Below, one piece after another: positions 11,251-23,523 of a stretch of 64,000 nucleotides of DNA; position 1 is the stretch's first letter; every line of letters begins with the position of its first letter. Source of the stretch: Podocnemis expansa (lineage: Eukaryota > Chordata > Testudines > Podocnemididae). The notes under the pieces are model-generated. The model did no database searches. It saw only the letters and a list, made by a program, of their open reading frames with translations, and was not told where the DNA came from. The stretch lies in contig ML682005.1 in the NCBI GenBank assembly GCA_007922195.1, positions 42,317,177 through 42,381,176 of the forward strand, in the 5' to 3' direction. Both the position numbers and the translations under genes were made by a program.

Positions 11251-12139
11251 CAGTAGGCAGCTGGCCACTGCTTTATTGATTGTTTACAGCACCATTGTTC
11301 TGGGTGCATCTTGTGTGCGTTTCATGCCCCAACTTGCTGGCTGGAAAGGTATATAAGATATAACAGAAGAGACCTGACAGAAAGAAATATCTAAAAAGAC
11401 ATAAAAATATTAGACCTAACACAAAGAACTGGGTGAAACAGAATTTCTGCCAATTACTATCAGTTACTTGGCAGAAAAGCTAATCTAGAAGATGTTATAC
11501 GTTGGACAATGGGAGCTGAGGCTAGCATTTTTCCGTTGGTGTGAAAATTACAGGTCACTGAATCTAGGAGTCCCACTTGAGTGTTATGTCTAAGTTGTAC
11601 ATTCACAGTTGAATCAATTTAGCTTGGAAGTACCTGGTATGGAAGCTGTCACCTAAGGTTACAAGGTGGGTTGCAAGATGGGATTTGTTTAGAGGTCAAG
11701 CTATACATTGGAGCAGCCTTTAGTTTAAAAGGAAAGACCAGCATTTCCTTTTCACTCTTTAAATGAGCTTTTCTTTTTATGCTATACTCTTTCCACATGC
11801 AGTGCTATCAATTGTTGAGATCAATAAAGCCCAGCTGGTAGCAATGAGGTTTCTGGAAGGATGTTCTTTGTGAGCCCCCCCCCGCACTGAAATTTCCTCC
11901 TTGCCACGGTTGGTCCATAACTAGTCTGAATGTGGTGACTTTCAGTGCATGCTGCAAAGCTTATATTTCTTTCTCTCCCCTCAGACACTTAAGAGTGGGG
12001 GTGAATTGTTGGAGAAGAAAGGTGGTTTAGGCTTTTCATTTGCTTGGGTTGCTTATGGGCCATACTGCATGAGATTGCAATACTCGAGTTGCGCTGGAGT
12101 GTTATTTTTAAGGATCACTTTTAGCTTGTGTTAAAGGCT
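11251..12139. other. Non-coding DNA, nothing recognised
   Basis: No exon or clear repeat. A C-run lies at about 11875-11883. Confidence 0.5.
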
Positions 12140-12500
12140 ATATGTACAACTACAATTTTAGTTTGGATTTGCTGGTCTGAATTAAAGAAGTTCAAAGTTA
12201 GTCCAAACTAACTTCCGGCTAGTTCAAACTAACTGCAGACCGTTCAGTTCAAACTAATGGCTTAGTTTGAACTTCTGTAGTTCAAACTAACCCTTAGTTC
12301 TGGTCTTGCCTGTGCTTAGTTCGAACTAAAGTTCGAACTGAGTGCAGAAGTCCAAACTAACATTGGTACCAACTAGTTTGGGCTATGCTTTGCCTAATCT
12401 GAACTAAGAAATTTCTTAGTTTGAGCTAGGCAAAGCCTAGTGTGGCCATGGGCCAAATTAGTTCAGACTCCTTAGTCGGGACTAATTGGCCAATATAGGG
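12140..12500. mobile_element. Foldback MITE made of AGTTCGAACT-type palindromes
   Basis: The stretch is built of repeated tagttcaaactaac / ttagtttgaact words on both strands, including the nearly symmetric gttcgaactaaagttcgaac at about 12318. It also holds the inverted pair tttgcctaatctgaactaag / cttagtttgagctaggcaaa across 12390-12437. The whole could fold into a long stem. There is no coding capacity. Which transposase mobilises it cannot be told from this sequence. Confidence 0.7.
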
Positions 12501-13875
12501 GCCTTTAGGATATCATTAGGCAGCCTTCTGCAGAATGTGTGCAAGTGACCATCTAAACAAACTTGTGTTCTCTAAGACTGCCGTTTCCCTTTCTAACTGA
12601 TACTTGTACCTGACACAGTACACTTTTTTATTCGTTTTTTATTTCCTGATGTGTATATCCATATACACTTTAGATTTTTACAATAGATCAATATTTATTA
12701 GCGTATTCTCTCAACTTAGTGTGCCGTACTTTATGGCTGGTGAGTTAAAAATCTCTCATTACTACTAGCGTTCTCTTTACACAAATATTTTTGATTTCTG
12801 CTCATTATCACAGCACTTTGGTATTCATGCTTCACTGGTGTATACACTGCTATTGCAGGATCAGGAGAAATTCCTTCTGAGTGTGATATCAGTGGTCCAT
12901 GTTGGTACAGTGAGCACTTAGATATTGATTCTGTTATACCCATCAGTCTCAAGTAGCTCATCAGGAAGCTGCAAAGCTAATCTTTCCCCGTTATTTTGTA
13001 TTGCTGGGCCCCATCATTCTGTTTTTTAAACCCCCATTGCTCTTTGAGGATATAGCTTATACCAGTCATTTTGCTTTTCCCCTGGTACAGAAAATGTGCC
13101 TGCCTAAGGCACTTAGAAGTTACTTACAGAGTACAATAACATTAATCAAATAAAATGAATGTCAGTGTAACGTCAGTGTGAACTACTGTGATTAGAAATA
13201 GACTAGCTGCTTGAGGACCTCTTAGTCTCGCCTAAATGAAACAGCTCATTACACACTCCTGGGCAGGCTCTCTGTGGCTTTCCAGTGCCTTTGCACAGTG
13301 GAAATGTAGTGGTTCTTCTACTATTCAGGCTGTGTATGCCAACAAATGAGGAACTACAGTTGATTGTCCTGCTTTTCTTTGTAAATCCAAAATTGTAACA
13401 TCACAGCTACAATAACTCACCACATTTATTTTTTTCTTTTCATCTGGTGATCTTTTTCTTAGCACTAGAAATTTTATTAGCTGATTTATCATGAGCTAGT
13501 ATCATCTCTTTGAATATATATTCATATTATATTGTTTATATATAATGTGAAAGGTCTGTGTTGTATAAATCAGGTGCACCTCTGAGCTTCCCCCGAGTTC
13601 AGGGGAGTTCAGATGTAGGGTATTTATTCAGGCCTGTCTCTCTTTATCTTTCCTGCCCTACATAATGTAGCATGTCTGTAACTGTAATTAGAAAACAAAG
13701 GAAACAAAACTGAACATAATGAGACATTTAAAATCCATTAAAGGTCTGCGCTGGAAATGGTGTGTGAGCTTTGAAAGCTATTCTGAGAAGCTGAATTTAG
13801 GTGCAGTTGAGTTGTTGCTCCACACAGTGTCACAATTGGTCTTTACTTCTACTTTGTATTTCTTTGTGGTTGTAG
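12501..13875 (+). other. Probable DCDC2 intron sequence
   Basis: AT-rich non-coding DNA upstream of the exon at 13876. The open stretch before the exon (from 13719) is simply read-through of the intron. No further exon of the gene is recognised here, nor in the 12 kb upstream. Confidence 0.5.
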
Positions 13876-13976
13876 ATGAAGGTGTTTACAAAGCTGGCGA
13901 AAAACGGTCTGAAATGTGGGGGGCAGCAGAAATCCAGGAAGACGAAGATACACAGATAGAGGTTCCAGTGGATCAG
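13876..13976 (+). CDS. DCDC2: DCDC2, internal exon of the C-terminal tail
   Basis: A 101-bp exon bounded by a pyrimidine-rich tract ending ttgtag and a GTAATC donor. Its first codon is split: one base comes from the previous exon. It ends on a whole codon (phase 0). It encodes DEGVYKAGEKRSEMW, then EDEDTQIEVPVDQ. Doublecortin domain-containing 2 carries two N-terminal doublecortin domains that bind microtubules and acts in cilia and neuronal migration; this exon belongs to the disordered tail after them. The assignment rests on remembered resemblance of the VYK...EDE..IEVPVDQ block to vertebrate DCDC2, on frame-compatible joining to the exon at 32193, and on NRSN1 lying next door in convergent orientation. 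The doublecortin domains themselves must lie to the left of the window. Confidence 0.75.
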
Positions 13977-14183
13977 GTAATCTTTAAGCTTTAATCAAAT
14001 GACTAATATGGAAACTAAATCATCTCGTGTTTTTCTTTTATCACTTCTCTTGATACCTGCTACGGTATTTTTTACAAGGTACATTTGTACCATTCACTAG
14101 CACAGCATTGAATAGAAGGTTGCATTTCCCTTTTTTGGAATGCTTTCTGAGTTCCAGGCAGGAGATGACAGGACTGTCCTTTG

Positions 14184-14549
14184 CAGCGCTAGAACTAGAG
14201 ATTTTTGGCACCTGGGGCAAGCACCCTGAAACGTGCCCACCCCCAACCCAGCCCGGATCCAGCCTGGGGCCCAATCTGCCCCTTGCCACTGCCAGTAGGT
14301 GGTGGGGAGCCAGAACCACCCCCTGCCACCACCAGAAGGTGATGGGGAGCTGGATCTTCTCCCCCATCTGAGCGTACTCAGGGGGAGGATTAGAGATTTT
14401 AAACTCCCCCAGCCTCAGCCCAAGCCTGGTGCCTGGAGGAATGTGCCTTCGTGGCCAGGTAGAGTCTGTGGCTGCTGGCCGTGGGGGCACCCTCTAAAAT
14501 TTGGCACCTGGGGCTTCGCTCCAGTCGCCCCACCCTAGTTATGGCCCTG
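14184..14549. mobile_element. hAT-like MITE, GC-rich interior
   Basis: The left end CAGCGCTAGAACTAGAGATT matches the reverse complement of the right end, CAGGGCCATAACTAGGGTGG, with mismatches. The interior is GC-rich and contains a duplicated ggcacctggggc motif near each end (about 14208 and 14502). The flanks gtcctttg and tttccttg agree at only five of eight positions, so the target duplication is doubtful. It is non-coding; the 149-codon minus-strand frame crossing it is chance. Confidence 0.7.
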
Positions 14550-16008
14550 TTTCCTTGTTGCCTTGCCTGCACATCATATTCAGTGCACATTTGAGTTCTT
14601 TCAGTGAATTACCAGACTTGCATCACCTCTTCATGTGGTCTGATTTATTAAGTCTTTCTGTAAAAGGTGACTTACTTTGTTAATTACCCCAGGTCAGTCT
14701 ACTGTGGGTCCCTATAAAAGTCCAAATCAGCTCTTCACTGTGGTTTAGGAGTCAGCCCATCCCCAACTGTCCTCTCTGTCAGTAACCCCTAGGTCTCTTA
14801 TAGGCCCTTTCAAACATTAATAGGCCAAGCCACATGATAGGATGGACTGATGTAGCTAAATGGGCACAGCATGTCATCACAATTTCCTGTGTGCCAGCTC
14901 AAAGATAAATCCTCACACTCACAAATCTACTCTAATATCCCCTGAGTTTTCAAAGACATTTACTGTGAAAAGGCCTTGTCCTATGGTGAAGCGTGCAGAA
15001 TTGTTTCAAGTAACCATTCTTCCCTTCTCTCCACCACTTGCACCTTACCCATGCTTGAAAGTGTTTGACAGCAGGCCTGTGGCAGTAAAGTTTTACAGAC
15101 ACCCCCCCCCCCCTCCAGCGGAAGCAGCTTATCCTGGAAAAGAGTTTTTTTAGCTGACATAGCTTAAACTGTTTTCCAAAGGGGATAAGTAATAATGTCC
15201 AGGAAAAAAAAAATCTTAACTGTTGACCAGCCCTCAAGATGCCTAGAAATGCCCAGTAATTTACTAGGATAGAGGAGGGGTGAATAGAAGGGATCTGGCG
15301 GTACTTCTCCCTGGGAAATCTTCCTGGGAAGTACTTGGCATTTGGTACAAGCTAATATATTCCAAAAGATAAAACAGTCATTCCTGTGTAATAGTTTGAC
15401 ATTCAACTTTCTTCTTTTTGAACTGTAATTTGTTTCCCTTGCTTTTGTTCTTCCTTTTTCTTCCTTAACTTCTTTTACTTTCTCTTGCAAATCTTGGGTA
15501 TCCTTTTCTCTTATTTCATCTTTCTCATTTTCCCCTGTATTGTGTTTTCTTTTTCTTCCTTATGATTTCAGTCTCTCTGCCCCCCTTTCTTAAGTCCTTA
15601 CCTCTCCTGCTATTACTCTTTTTAATATATAGTATTATCCTTCTCTCTCCTAAACTCCCAGATCTACTCCCCCTGCTAACCCAGTCACACACACAAATTA
15701 AATTCATCAGTCTTGATTAACACATCTATGGACCACTGGCCCAGTTCTAGCCATTTTCATTTCTCACCAAATACATGGCCCTATGCTGAAGAAAGACAGA
15801 ATCGGGTTGCTGTACCAGCAGGTGGAATCCTGCTCTGTCAGAAGGATTGCCGACTGTATAGATGCATCTGGATTCTGGTAATTGAATAATAAAAGATGAG
15901 GGTTGAAAGGGACTCCCTGCTCAGTAAATGGCTGTGCCAGAAAGCCTGGTCTGGTTATCCTTTGCTGTGCTTACTTAACTGGAGGCTAATTTTCTACATG
16001 TTGACGAG

Positions 16009-16430
16009 TTCCAGAAGGGGAGCCACGTTAGTCTAGTTCGGCAAAACAAACAAGGAGTCTGGTGGCTTTTTAAAGACTAACAATTTTTTTTATTGAATGA
16101 GCTTTAATGGGAGAAATCCCGCTTTGTCAGATGATTAAAAATGAAAAAAAAAGTACAGGGAGGAGGGATAAATGCAGTGAACAGTGATTGTCACCTCTCT
16201 CTTCCTCCCAATCTGTTGTTCCTTCACTGTGAACCAATACAACTTGTTTGATTTGCTGAAGTAATCTGATCTGACCCTGTGATTACACTTACTTCATTAC
16301 ATTTATCCCTTCTCCCTATGCTTTTCCCCCCAATTTCAAGTGACTGACAAGACAGGATCTCTCCCACAAAAACTAATGAGATAAATTTGTTAGTCTTTAA
16401 AGTGATACAAAACTCCCGGTTTGGTTTTCT
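16009..16430. repeat. Foldback copy of the Penelope 3' tail
   Basis: The left arm (16009-16140) is the tail in minus orientation, with gttagtctag, the phrase gactaacaatttttttta, the degraded box aatgagctttaatgggag and gtcagatga. The right arm (about 16340-16430) is the same tail in plus orientation, with ctcccacaaaaac and ttgttagtctttaaagtg. The spacer is also inverted: agggaggagggataaatg near 16158 against catttatcccttctccct near 16300. Both arms match the sequence at the 3' end of the Penelope-like element at 24485-24600. Confidence 0.75.
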
Positions 16431-18145
16431 CTAAATGTTGTTAGATTCAGATAAAAGAAAGCTAGGCCTATTGATTAGTTTTCTCAAACAATGTGGGGAA
16501 AAAAACGCAAAGGTGTTTGGGGGATGGTGAATGGAAGATTTACATTATACAGTGTAGCAAGTTCTGACTAGGCTTTGTTGCTATGCCTTTCACTGAATTA
16601 CCTGTGAATTATCACAGAAAATATTGAGAGTGGCTGAGGAATGGCTTCTGCAGGGGTCTGATTTCTCTACTGCGCTGTAAAAGCGGTAGGAGTTTGGTAT
16701 ATCCTGCTCTCTGGTGTAAGGAATTCTGCAGCCAAAGACTTTCCCTGAAAATGTGCTGCCACAGCCTTAATAATTTCACCTGAATGCCATCAGCAGAGCC
16801 CTGTGCATATAAAAAATGTGTGTCCATGTCTGGTCTGTGATCCACACTCACAGTCCATGGATATCTGGAAATTTGCAAGGCCCTAGCTTTCATCCTCCCT
16901 GTTAGTTAAAGGAACATTGTTGAGAGAGAAGTAGCCTGCCTCTGTGATAATTAGGGCTCTGTGGATTTAACTGATGCTACCATTAGAAAAGAATGAAGCC
17001 TCATATCCTGCCTAGTTCATCTGTATTTCTTGTGAGAGCTGGAATTACCCTGTCTTGGTCTTGGCTGACTGATAATAGGTGAGATCATCAGTTCATTTAC
17101 TGACCTTCAGGGCTACATGGACGCTTCTTAAGGTCATACTGGAGTGCTTGACAGCAGTACACTGAGTCATCAGTAACTGTCTTCTTCTAATTTTCATGTT
17201 GAATTTATTGCTTGTGAAAGGTGTCAGCTGACAGACTGGAAGGCTGAAGTCTTACTTAACCACAGTATGGTACAGCAGAAGCAGGAGGTCTGCTAGCATG
17301 CCTCAGCATAAACTGACATGAACCTTCTCAAGGGATGAAAGAATAGTTTATTCTCCACTGTTGGTCTTGAACTTGCCCTCTCTACTGAGGCAGTCAGCAA
17401 AGTTGCTGATGAGTCTTAATCATGTTGATGACTTTTGTAACACAAGGAACTGCCTGAGACTTCTTATTTTATTTTGGAAAGATCACTACACTGCCATCAG
17501 ACGCTAACACTTTTCTATCACTGCCAGCTTGGGCTGGAAATTAGGTCACATTTGATAACTGATATTTTCCTTTTACACGTGTACACAGATACCACCCGTG
17601 AAGAATCTGCTGATTCCATACTTTCCAAGAAAAAACCCGTAATTCACTCTCCCTGCTCCTTGTCTCTGATTTAGAATCTCAAATGGCAATGGATGTATTT
17701 GTAATTTTATGTATATGTTCTCTTGGAGCCCAATTTTGTGAGGGACTGGGTAGTTCTGAGCACCATCTTCTCCCAAGTGCTAAGTACCACTTGGAAACAC
17801 TCATCATCTTGCAGGATTAGACCCTTATTGATCAATTTCAACTGTTTTAAACTTTGCCCTGGAAAGCTTTTCTGTCCGCCCTTGACTGTTGCACTGTTGC
17901 TTTATGCAACAGGAATATGGGGCAAAATGCACCATCAGTTCTGGCTGCTCTATGTAAGATACTTCTATTATTGTGCCAACTTTTCATCGGAATGGTGCCA
18001 CTTGAGATAACATCACCTTGTTTTCCAGATACCAGAAATGAAGTGGTTAAGATGCTGTTTACTTGCATCGTCTTCTCTGTTTTACAATTTGTAGCACACA
18101 GTTGAACAAATGACAGATTAGCCATTGACTAAAGCAGTTGACTAA

Positions 18146-18297
18146 ACCATGGGTTGGGACCCAATACTGGGTCATGGAGCCCCCTGCTGCTGCTGCCAAA
18201 AGACTGGAATGCATTGATGAAACATGTAATTCTTGTGTCCCATCCATAAATGATTTTTTTCCACTGCATCCTAAGGAAAAAATTTGAAAACCACTGG
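18146..18297. mobile_element. Old hAT-like MITE fragment
   Basis: Starts near ccatgggttgggaccc and ends near tttgaaaaccactggccc. The latter is the reverse complement of the CCAGTGGTTTTCAA terminus common to hAT MITEs, and an internal gggtcatggagc block fits. Ends are diverged and no target duplication is apparent. Confidence 0.5.
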
Positions 18298-18512
18298 CCC
18301 AAACGTAGTGTGAGATTCGCTAGATGCGTGCTTATATACTGTGCTGCAAAATCCTGACTTCTAGCTGGGTGTACTAAAATGGCTTCCTTTATTTTACTTT
18401 AGGCTAGATGCCAGTGGTAATTGAACACCAGTAGGAAAAGCCAGTGTTTTCCTTAAACCACATATCCCCTCTGTTTTACATTCTGAACCAAGACTGGAGG
18501 CTCCAAATACAA

Positions 18513-18775
18513 ATGCCTGATTCCAAAGGGGCAGCTGTGTTAATGTAGTTCAGCCAAAAAAAAAACAACAACAAAAACCAAAACAAAAAAACACCCCACC
18601 ACAATGAGTCCTGTGGCACATAAAGACTAACAAATTCATTTATTGCATGAGCTTTCGTGGGAGAAAATCCCACTTCATGAAATGCTTTGAAGATGGTCTT
18701 CAAAGCGTCTGACAAAGTGGGATTTTTCTCCCACGAAAGCTCATGTGATAAATAAATCTGTTAATCTTAAAGTGT
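18513..18775. repeat. Foldback copy of the Penelope 3' tail
   Basis: The left arm (minus orientation) runs from ttccaaaggggcagctgtg through gactaacaaattcat to catgagctttcgtgggag. The right arm (plus orientation) repeats the same box as ctcccacgaaagctcatg and ends in a taaatctgttaatcttaaag block. The arms meet at cttcaaagc/gctttgaag. A hammerhead-like core occurs on the plus strand: CTGACAA at 18709-18715, a GTGGGA/TCCCAC stem, and GAAA at 18735-18738. Confidence 0.8.
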
Positions 18776-20849
18776 CTGTCTTCATGTGGTGTGTAGGCTT
18801 TTTCCAGCTTCACACTTCTCTTTGCACCACTGTGACAGTGTCAGTGGGAGTTGAGGACATGATGTGTAATCAGTTGGACAAAAGTGTGGGGAAAAACAGT
18901 TTATCTAGTAAGGTGTTTTCAGTTCTCAGTGATGGGGAACGAAACAGTAGGGCTTCATCAGGCAAACCTGAAATGCTAATCTAAGGTGTTGGCATGACGG
19001 TGGTATTATAAATGTCCATATTATTATTATTGTTTTCTGATAGAGTTTAAATAAGGCCTCTTAGTAAAGCTTCTATTGTTTAATGTATTTCAAACATCCC
19101 AATACAATGTTGTGTTTAAAAAAAAAATGGTAGAGGATTCTCCTTGTTTTTCCCCTTTCCATAAGGAGAAAGAATGTGGTTCCTCTGTCTGCCTCCTTCA
19201 GTGGACTCTTAAGAGACAAGGTAGAATGGTAAGAACTAGTTAGTCTATCAAATCTTGTTGTAGTGTCTGAAAACAGGAGCCAGGACATGCCGCTAATTCC
19301 CTTCTGTGTTCTCCTTAATGTGGCTCTGTCCCCAGCAGGTGACTTCCAGTCCCAGTTTAAAACCAGGAAGTGGGAAGTAGGAGCTGGGTTGCTGAGCTCC
19401 TATAGAAGCGAATGGGTCTTAGGTACCTAAATACCTCAGAGGGCCAGGGACTAGTACATTCTACTGTCACTTCAAAAATAATTATTAAAAATTCTGTTGG
19501 GGGGGGGTGTTACAGATTTTTGGTAAGTCCTGTTGCCAGGTCCTAATCTGTGTGGTTAAATTGGATGCTCACATAGTTGGAATCTTCACTACCCAGCCAA
19601 GCTCCTCTCGTGAATATAGATGTGATTTTTCATTAATGTTGTCTTGATGCCACCGATAACTTTACATTGCCTGGAGATGTGATGGGAGCTAAGAGTCTGT
19701 AATTCACTGAAGTATTGTTTACATAGTGATGGTGCATCTTGAGAAATAGAAGTATTACACCTTTTATTCACTGTTTTACATATAAGACGTAAGTTTTGTG
19801 ATGGAGACCTGAATTTCACCGCAGTGAACAGGATCCAAAGTTTCCCTCACTGTTGCCAAAGGCAAAATCTTTTACATTTGTGCTGATTCAGCCTTAAAAC
19901 AGGTTGTCAACTCTGAGACATTGATTATAAAGGCCAGACCTTTTCTTGAGGAAACATTTTAGATAACGTCAGGTCCTCCTTGTCATAGAAAATCTTCATG
20001 CATCTCAAAATGGCATTTAGAAAGATTACAGACAAATCAGTAAATCAAAATATATAAAAACAGACCCAAGTATCCCAGAGTTTCAGGTTACTGGCTTCAT
20101 GATGGTAAACACATTTCTTTATACTGAGTAATAACAACATACTTACTATGTGGGAAGTGCAAGACAGAGTCCTTAACATTCATTTCCTTGCTTTTAAGTG
20201 CTTGGGTTTTGTAAGTAATGTTGTCACTTAGCAACCCTAACTGGATATGGAACAAAGTGTTTTTGCTTTTGGAATATAAGCACCGTATCTATAAAGCACT
20301 ATTCATTGAGTAACAGTAGTTGTGTTTTAAAGGTGGTGGTTGTTTTAAAGCCAAGCCTGATGTTGTATTCAAGAGATGTGCATGCCATGCTATTTGTGAC
20401 CATTAAGATTTTGTGTCTTTGTTGTCTCTGATCATCGTCTGAGCAAATATTTGGAACTGGTTTCAGTAAAGGAAAATTATGATTGACATAAAAATGGGTT
20501 TTCCTTGGTGTTAAAATTCATTTTACCTATATAAATGATCTACCTTGAAAAGAATTGTTGTGATGTTGGTCTCCATAATACATTAATAGCAGCCACACAC
20601 TAACCAACTAATTGAAAGTAAAATACCTCACTGTAGAAAGTCTTCCTGATTTATTGCTTTTTGGAGTTTTGATGGAACTTGGTAATGTAGCTGGTAAAAT
20701 GAGTGCAATCAGAATACCTGCTCCTCCTTTTTTTTTTTTTAAATCTCCTTTGCCAACATTCAAAATGCTTCCAAGCAATCATATATCTTACATGTGTGCA
20801 CTGCATCCCACCTCTGCTCTATATGAGGCTGCTGTTAGACTACCATGGG

Positions 20850-20965
20850 CCTGATTTGTAAACTGGGGGCCAGTTCTTTAATTGTGCTATGTCAGTTTAC
20901 ACTGGCTAACTTCACTGGATCTACATGCTTTCACAACAGATGAGAATCCAGTCTCAGGCCTCTGT
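20850..20965. repeat. Ancient palindromic interspersed repeat
   Basis: The phrases cagtttacactggctaac and gatgagaatccagtctcagg belong to a family seen also near 27845, 34442, 35500 and 40140, built around (g)tgtaaat/gtttacac and ctgag-a-tctggcc. Recognised by eye and old. Confidence 0.45.
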
Positions 20966-21123
20966 GGTTTTTTTGTGGTGTAATTTTTCATTGACAGTTC
21001 AGGAAGAGCACAGAATTATGCCCACAAAAATGGAGGGTTGGTCTGAAATTTGGCCTTGTAATTCTGTAAGCTATGCACAGTGGAACTCGTGAATTTTGAA
21101 AATGTCACCTCTTTTCTTTAAAA

Positions 21124-21346
21124 ACATAGATCAGTGTTTCCCAACTAGTGTGCCATGGCACACAAGTGTGCCATCAGGCCTGAGCAGGTGTGCCACGACA
21201 TTTTTTGAAAAACTTCTTGGAGTTTTGTAGTGGCTAATGAATATTCATTAGGTCATTTGGCGACTATCTGGTGGTGTGCCTCAGAATAATTAAAGGTATC
21301 AAGGTGTGCCAGGGCAGAGAAAAGGTTGAGAATCACTGACATAGAT
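21124..21346. mobile_element. hAT MITE with perfect 8-bp target duplication
   Basis: The element spans 21132-21338. It opens CAGTGTTTCCCAACTAGTG and closes GGTTGAGAATCACTG, whose reverse complement is CAGTGATTCTCAACC. Identical 8-bp direct repeats acatagat flank it at 21124-21131 and 21339-21346, which is the hAT signature. The interior repeats gtgtgcca words and contains a gaatattcat palindrome. It has no coding capacity. Confidence 0.9.
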
Positions 21347-22111
21347 AAGCCCCTACTTAATTTTAAAATGTCTGCACTATTTGTGATGCATCTTTCCTCT
21401 TTCTTGTCGCCATACAGACGGAAAACTTACTGTGAATTGCTATGCCTCCAGGAGGCCAAATAACAGTCAGGTATACATAGTCTGAAAAAGACATAGTCCT
21501 GTCTCTTTCCTGTCAGTCTTTTTCGTGCCTAAAGCATGTTGTTCAGTCCTCTGCCCCACTTGCTTCTAATTCTTTTTGGTTGGAGTTTGATGCTTGTTAA
21601 AGATAATGCATTGACAGCCCTTGACGCTCAGTTCCTCTGCTTACCTAGCTACTTCAGACAGGTACCTTATGAAAAATAGCAGTGAAAATTTCTTCAATAT
21701 GCTTTCAGTGGCCTGATTCTCACTGGAAGGGGCCACCTCGAGGAGCTAGAGGATGGTTCTCTCTCTATTCATTCAATCCTTGACCCTTGCAGAAACTGAC
21801 AAGCATGTCAGTTGTACTAATGTCACTTTGTGATGTGGACACCTGGCCACAGGGAAAACAAATGACATCAGCAAACTCATTTCACACAGGCTGCTGTCCA
21901 GCCACCAGATGCTATTTGCTCATAGCCACCACTAATTACAGCTGAATTTGCTTGCCTTTGCATCAGCTGTGAGGCCCTCCTTTTATCCTTTCAGCTGAGT
22001 AACATGGGTTTTAGTCACTTTTCTCTGTGGTACATCTGTGCTGAGGCTGGACGATATAATTTTTCAGTGTGGAGAGACTTACACATGTTAGCTTTATTTG
22101 AGCCAGTGTGC

Positions 22112-22239
22112 TAATGGCCAGAGTTTTCAGATGCATGCACCAAGTTTGGCATGGTAATCAATATCAAGAAACCAGTTGTCATATCACAAGGTAACAATAT
22201 TCCATCTAAAATCTGTATCAATAATGAGGTAAGTTTTTT
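22112..22239 (+). mobile_element. AP-endonuclease LINE fragment (RT region), plus orientation
   Basis: Encodes INIKKPVVISQGNN followed by KICINNEV, matching the LINE piece on the other strand at 24660-24799 (SIKKTVVISQGNN, KICTNNEA). This is the segment just after the YADD box in LINEs whose proteins read F-G--I---KT-V. It breaks off where the Penelope-like element begins. Confidence 0.7.
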
Positions 22240-22358
22240 GAAGGTAACAGAAGCTGCCACACATAAGATAAAATTCTGCGGTGACCTAGAGGGCTACTTT
22301 CGTCGTCTAAGACTCAAAGAATATTTCCATAACACCACAGATCAACACTGACACACAG

Positions 22359-23523
22359 ATGCCTTCCTCCAAACACTACAAGAAGAAATATTCTTCATGG
22401 ACTCCTCCAGAAGGCCGAAATGAGAGACTTGACTTCTATATTGATTGGTTCCGCCACCGTACCAAGGCTGAAATCGTGGACAAACAACATCCTTTACATC
22501 ATAACCTCAGCCCTGCAGAATGCAATGCCATCCACAGCCTCAAAAACAACTCTGATATTATCATTAAGGAGGCTGACAAAGGAGGTGCAGTTGTCATCAT
22601 GAATAAATCAGATTATGACCAGGAGGCTTATAAACAACTCTCCAACACAACCTTCTACAGACCACTTTCCTCTGACCCCACTGAGGAATACCAAAAGGAA
22701 TTACAACGCCTACTCAAGAAACTCCCTGAGACAGCACAAGAACGTATAGAGACAGAAACACCACCAGAACCACGGCCAGGGATGTTCTATCTACTACCCA
22801 AAATCCATAAAAAAGGAAACCCTGGATGCCCCATCATCTCAGGCATTGGCACTCTTACTGCCGGCCTATCTGGCTATGTGGACTCCCTCCTCAGACCCTA
22901 TGTTATCAACATCCCCAGCTATCTTCAGGACACCACAGACTTCCTGAGGAAAATACAGTCCATTGGAGAACTTCCTGAAAACACCATTCTGGCCACTATG
23001 GATGTAGAAGCTCTTTACACCAACACCCCACACAAGGATGGATTACAAGCTATTAGAAGAACCATCCCAGATGATGACACAGCGCAGCTCGTGACTGAAC
23101 TTTGCGACTTTGTACTCACCCACAACCACTTCAGATCTGAGGATCATTTATATCTCCAAATCAGTGGCACTGCTATGGGCATCCGCATGGCCCCACAATA
23201 TGCCAACATCTTTATGGGCAACTTAGAACAACATTTCCTCAAGTCTCATCCCAAGACACCTCTTCTTTACCTGCGCTACATCGACGACATCTTTATCATC
23301 TGGACACACGGCAGGGATGCTCTTGAAGATTTTCACAGAGATTTCAATAATTTCCACGACACCATCAAATTGAGCCTGGAACACTCCACACAGGAGATCC
23401 ACTTTCTTGACACTACAGTACAAATCAGGGATAGACATATCACCACCACCCTATACCGAAAACCTACTGATCGGTATAGTTACCTACATCCTTCAAGCTT
23501 CCATCCTAAACACACCACATGAT
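22359..23523 (+). pseudogene. Penelope-like ORF, reverse transcriptase part, ends at an in-frame TGA
   Basis: 387 codons carry the fingers, palm and thumb of the RT. YIDD is intact, as is the DVEALYT motif. The upstream ATG at 22359 is not the original start, since RT sequence precedes it in a different frame. The same frame resumes at once after the TGA and continues to 24182, so a single substitution separates the two halves. Confidence 0.85.

Noticed and set aside
13719..13994. A 91-codon open frame taken as one exon
   Set aside because: Only 13876-13976 has splice signals and family-like sequence; the first 52 codons read through the intron acceptor tract.
14041..14490. 149-codon open frame on the minus strand
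   Set aside because: It lies mostly inside the GC-rich hAT-like MITE (14184-14549), has no known domain, and is explained by composition.
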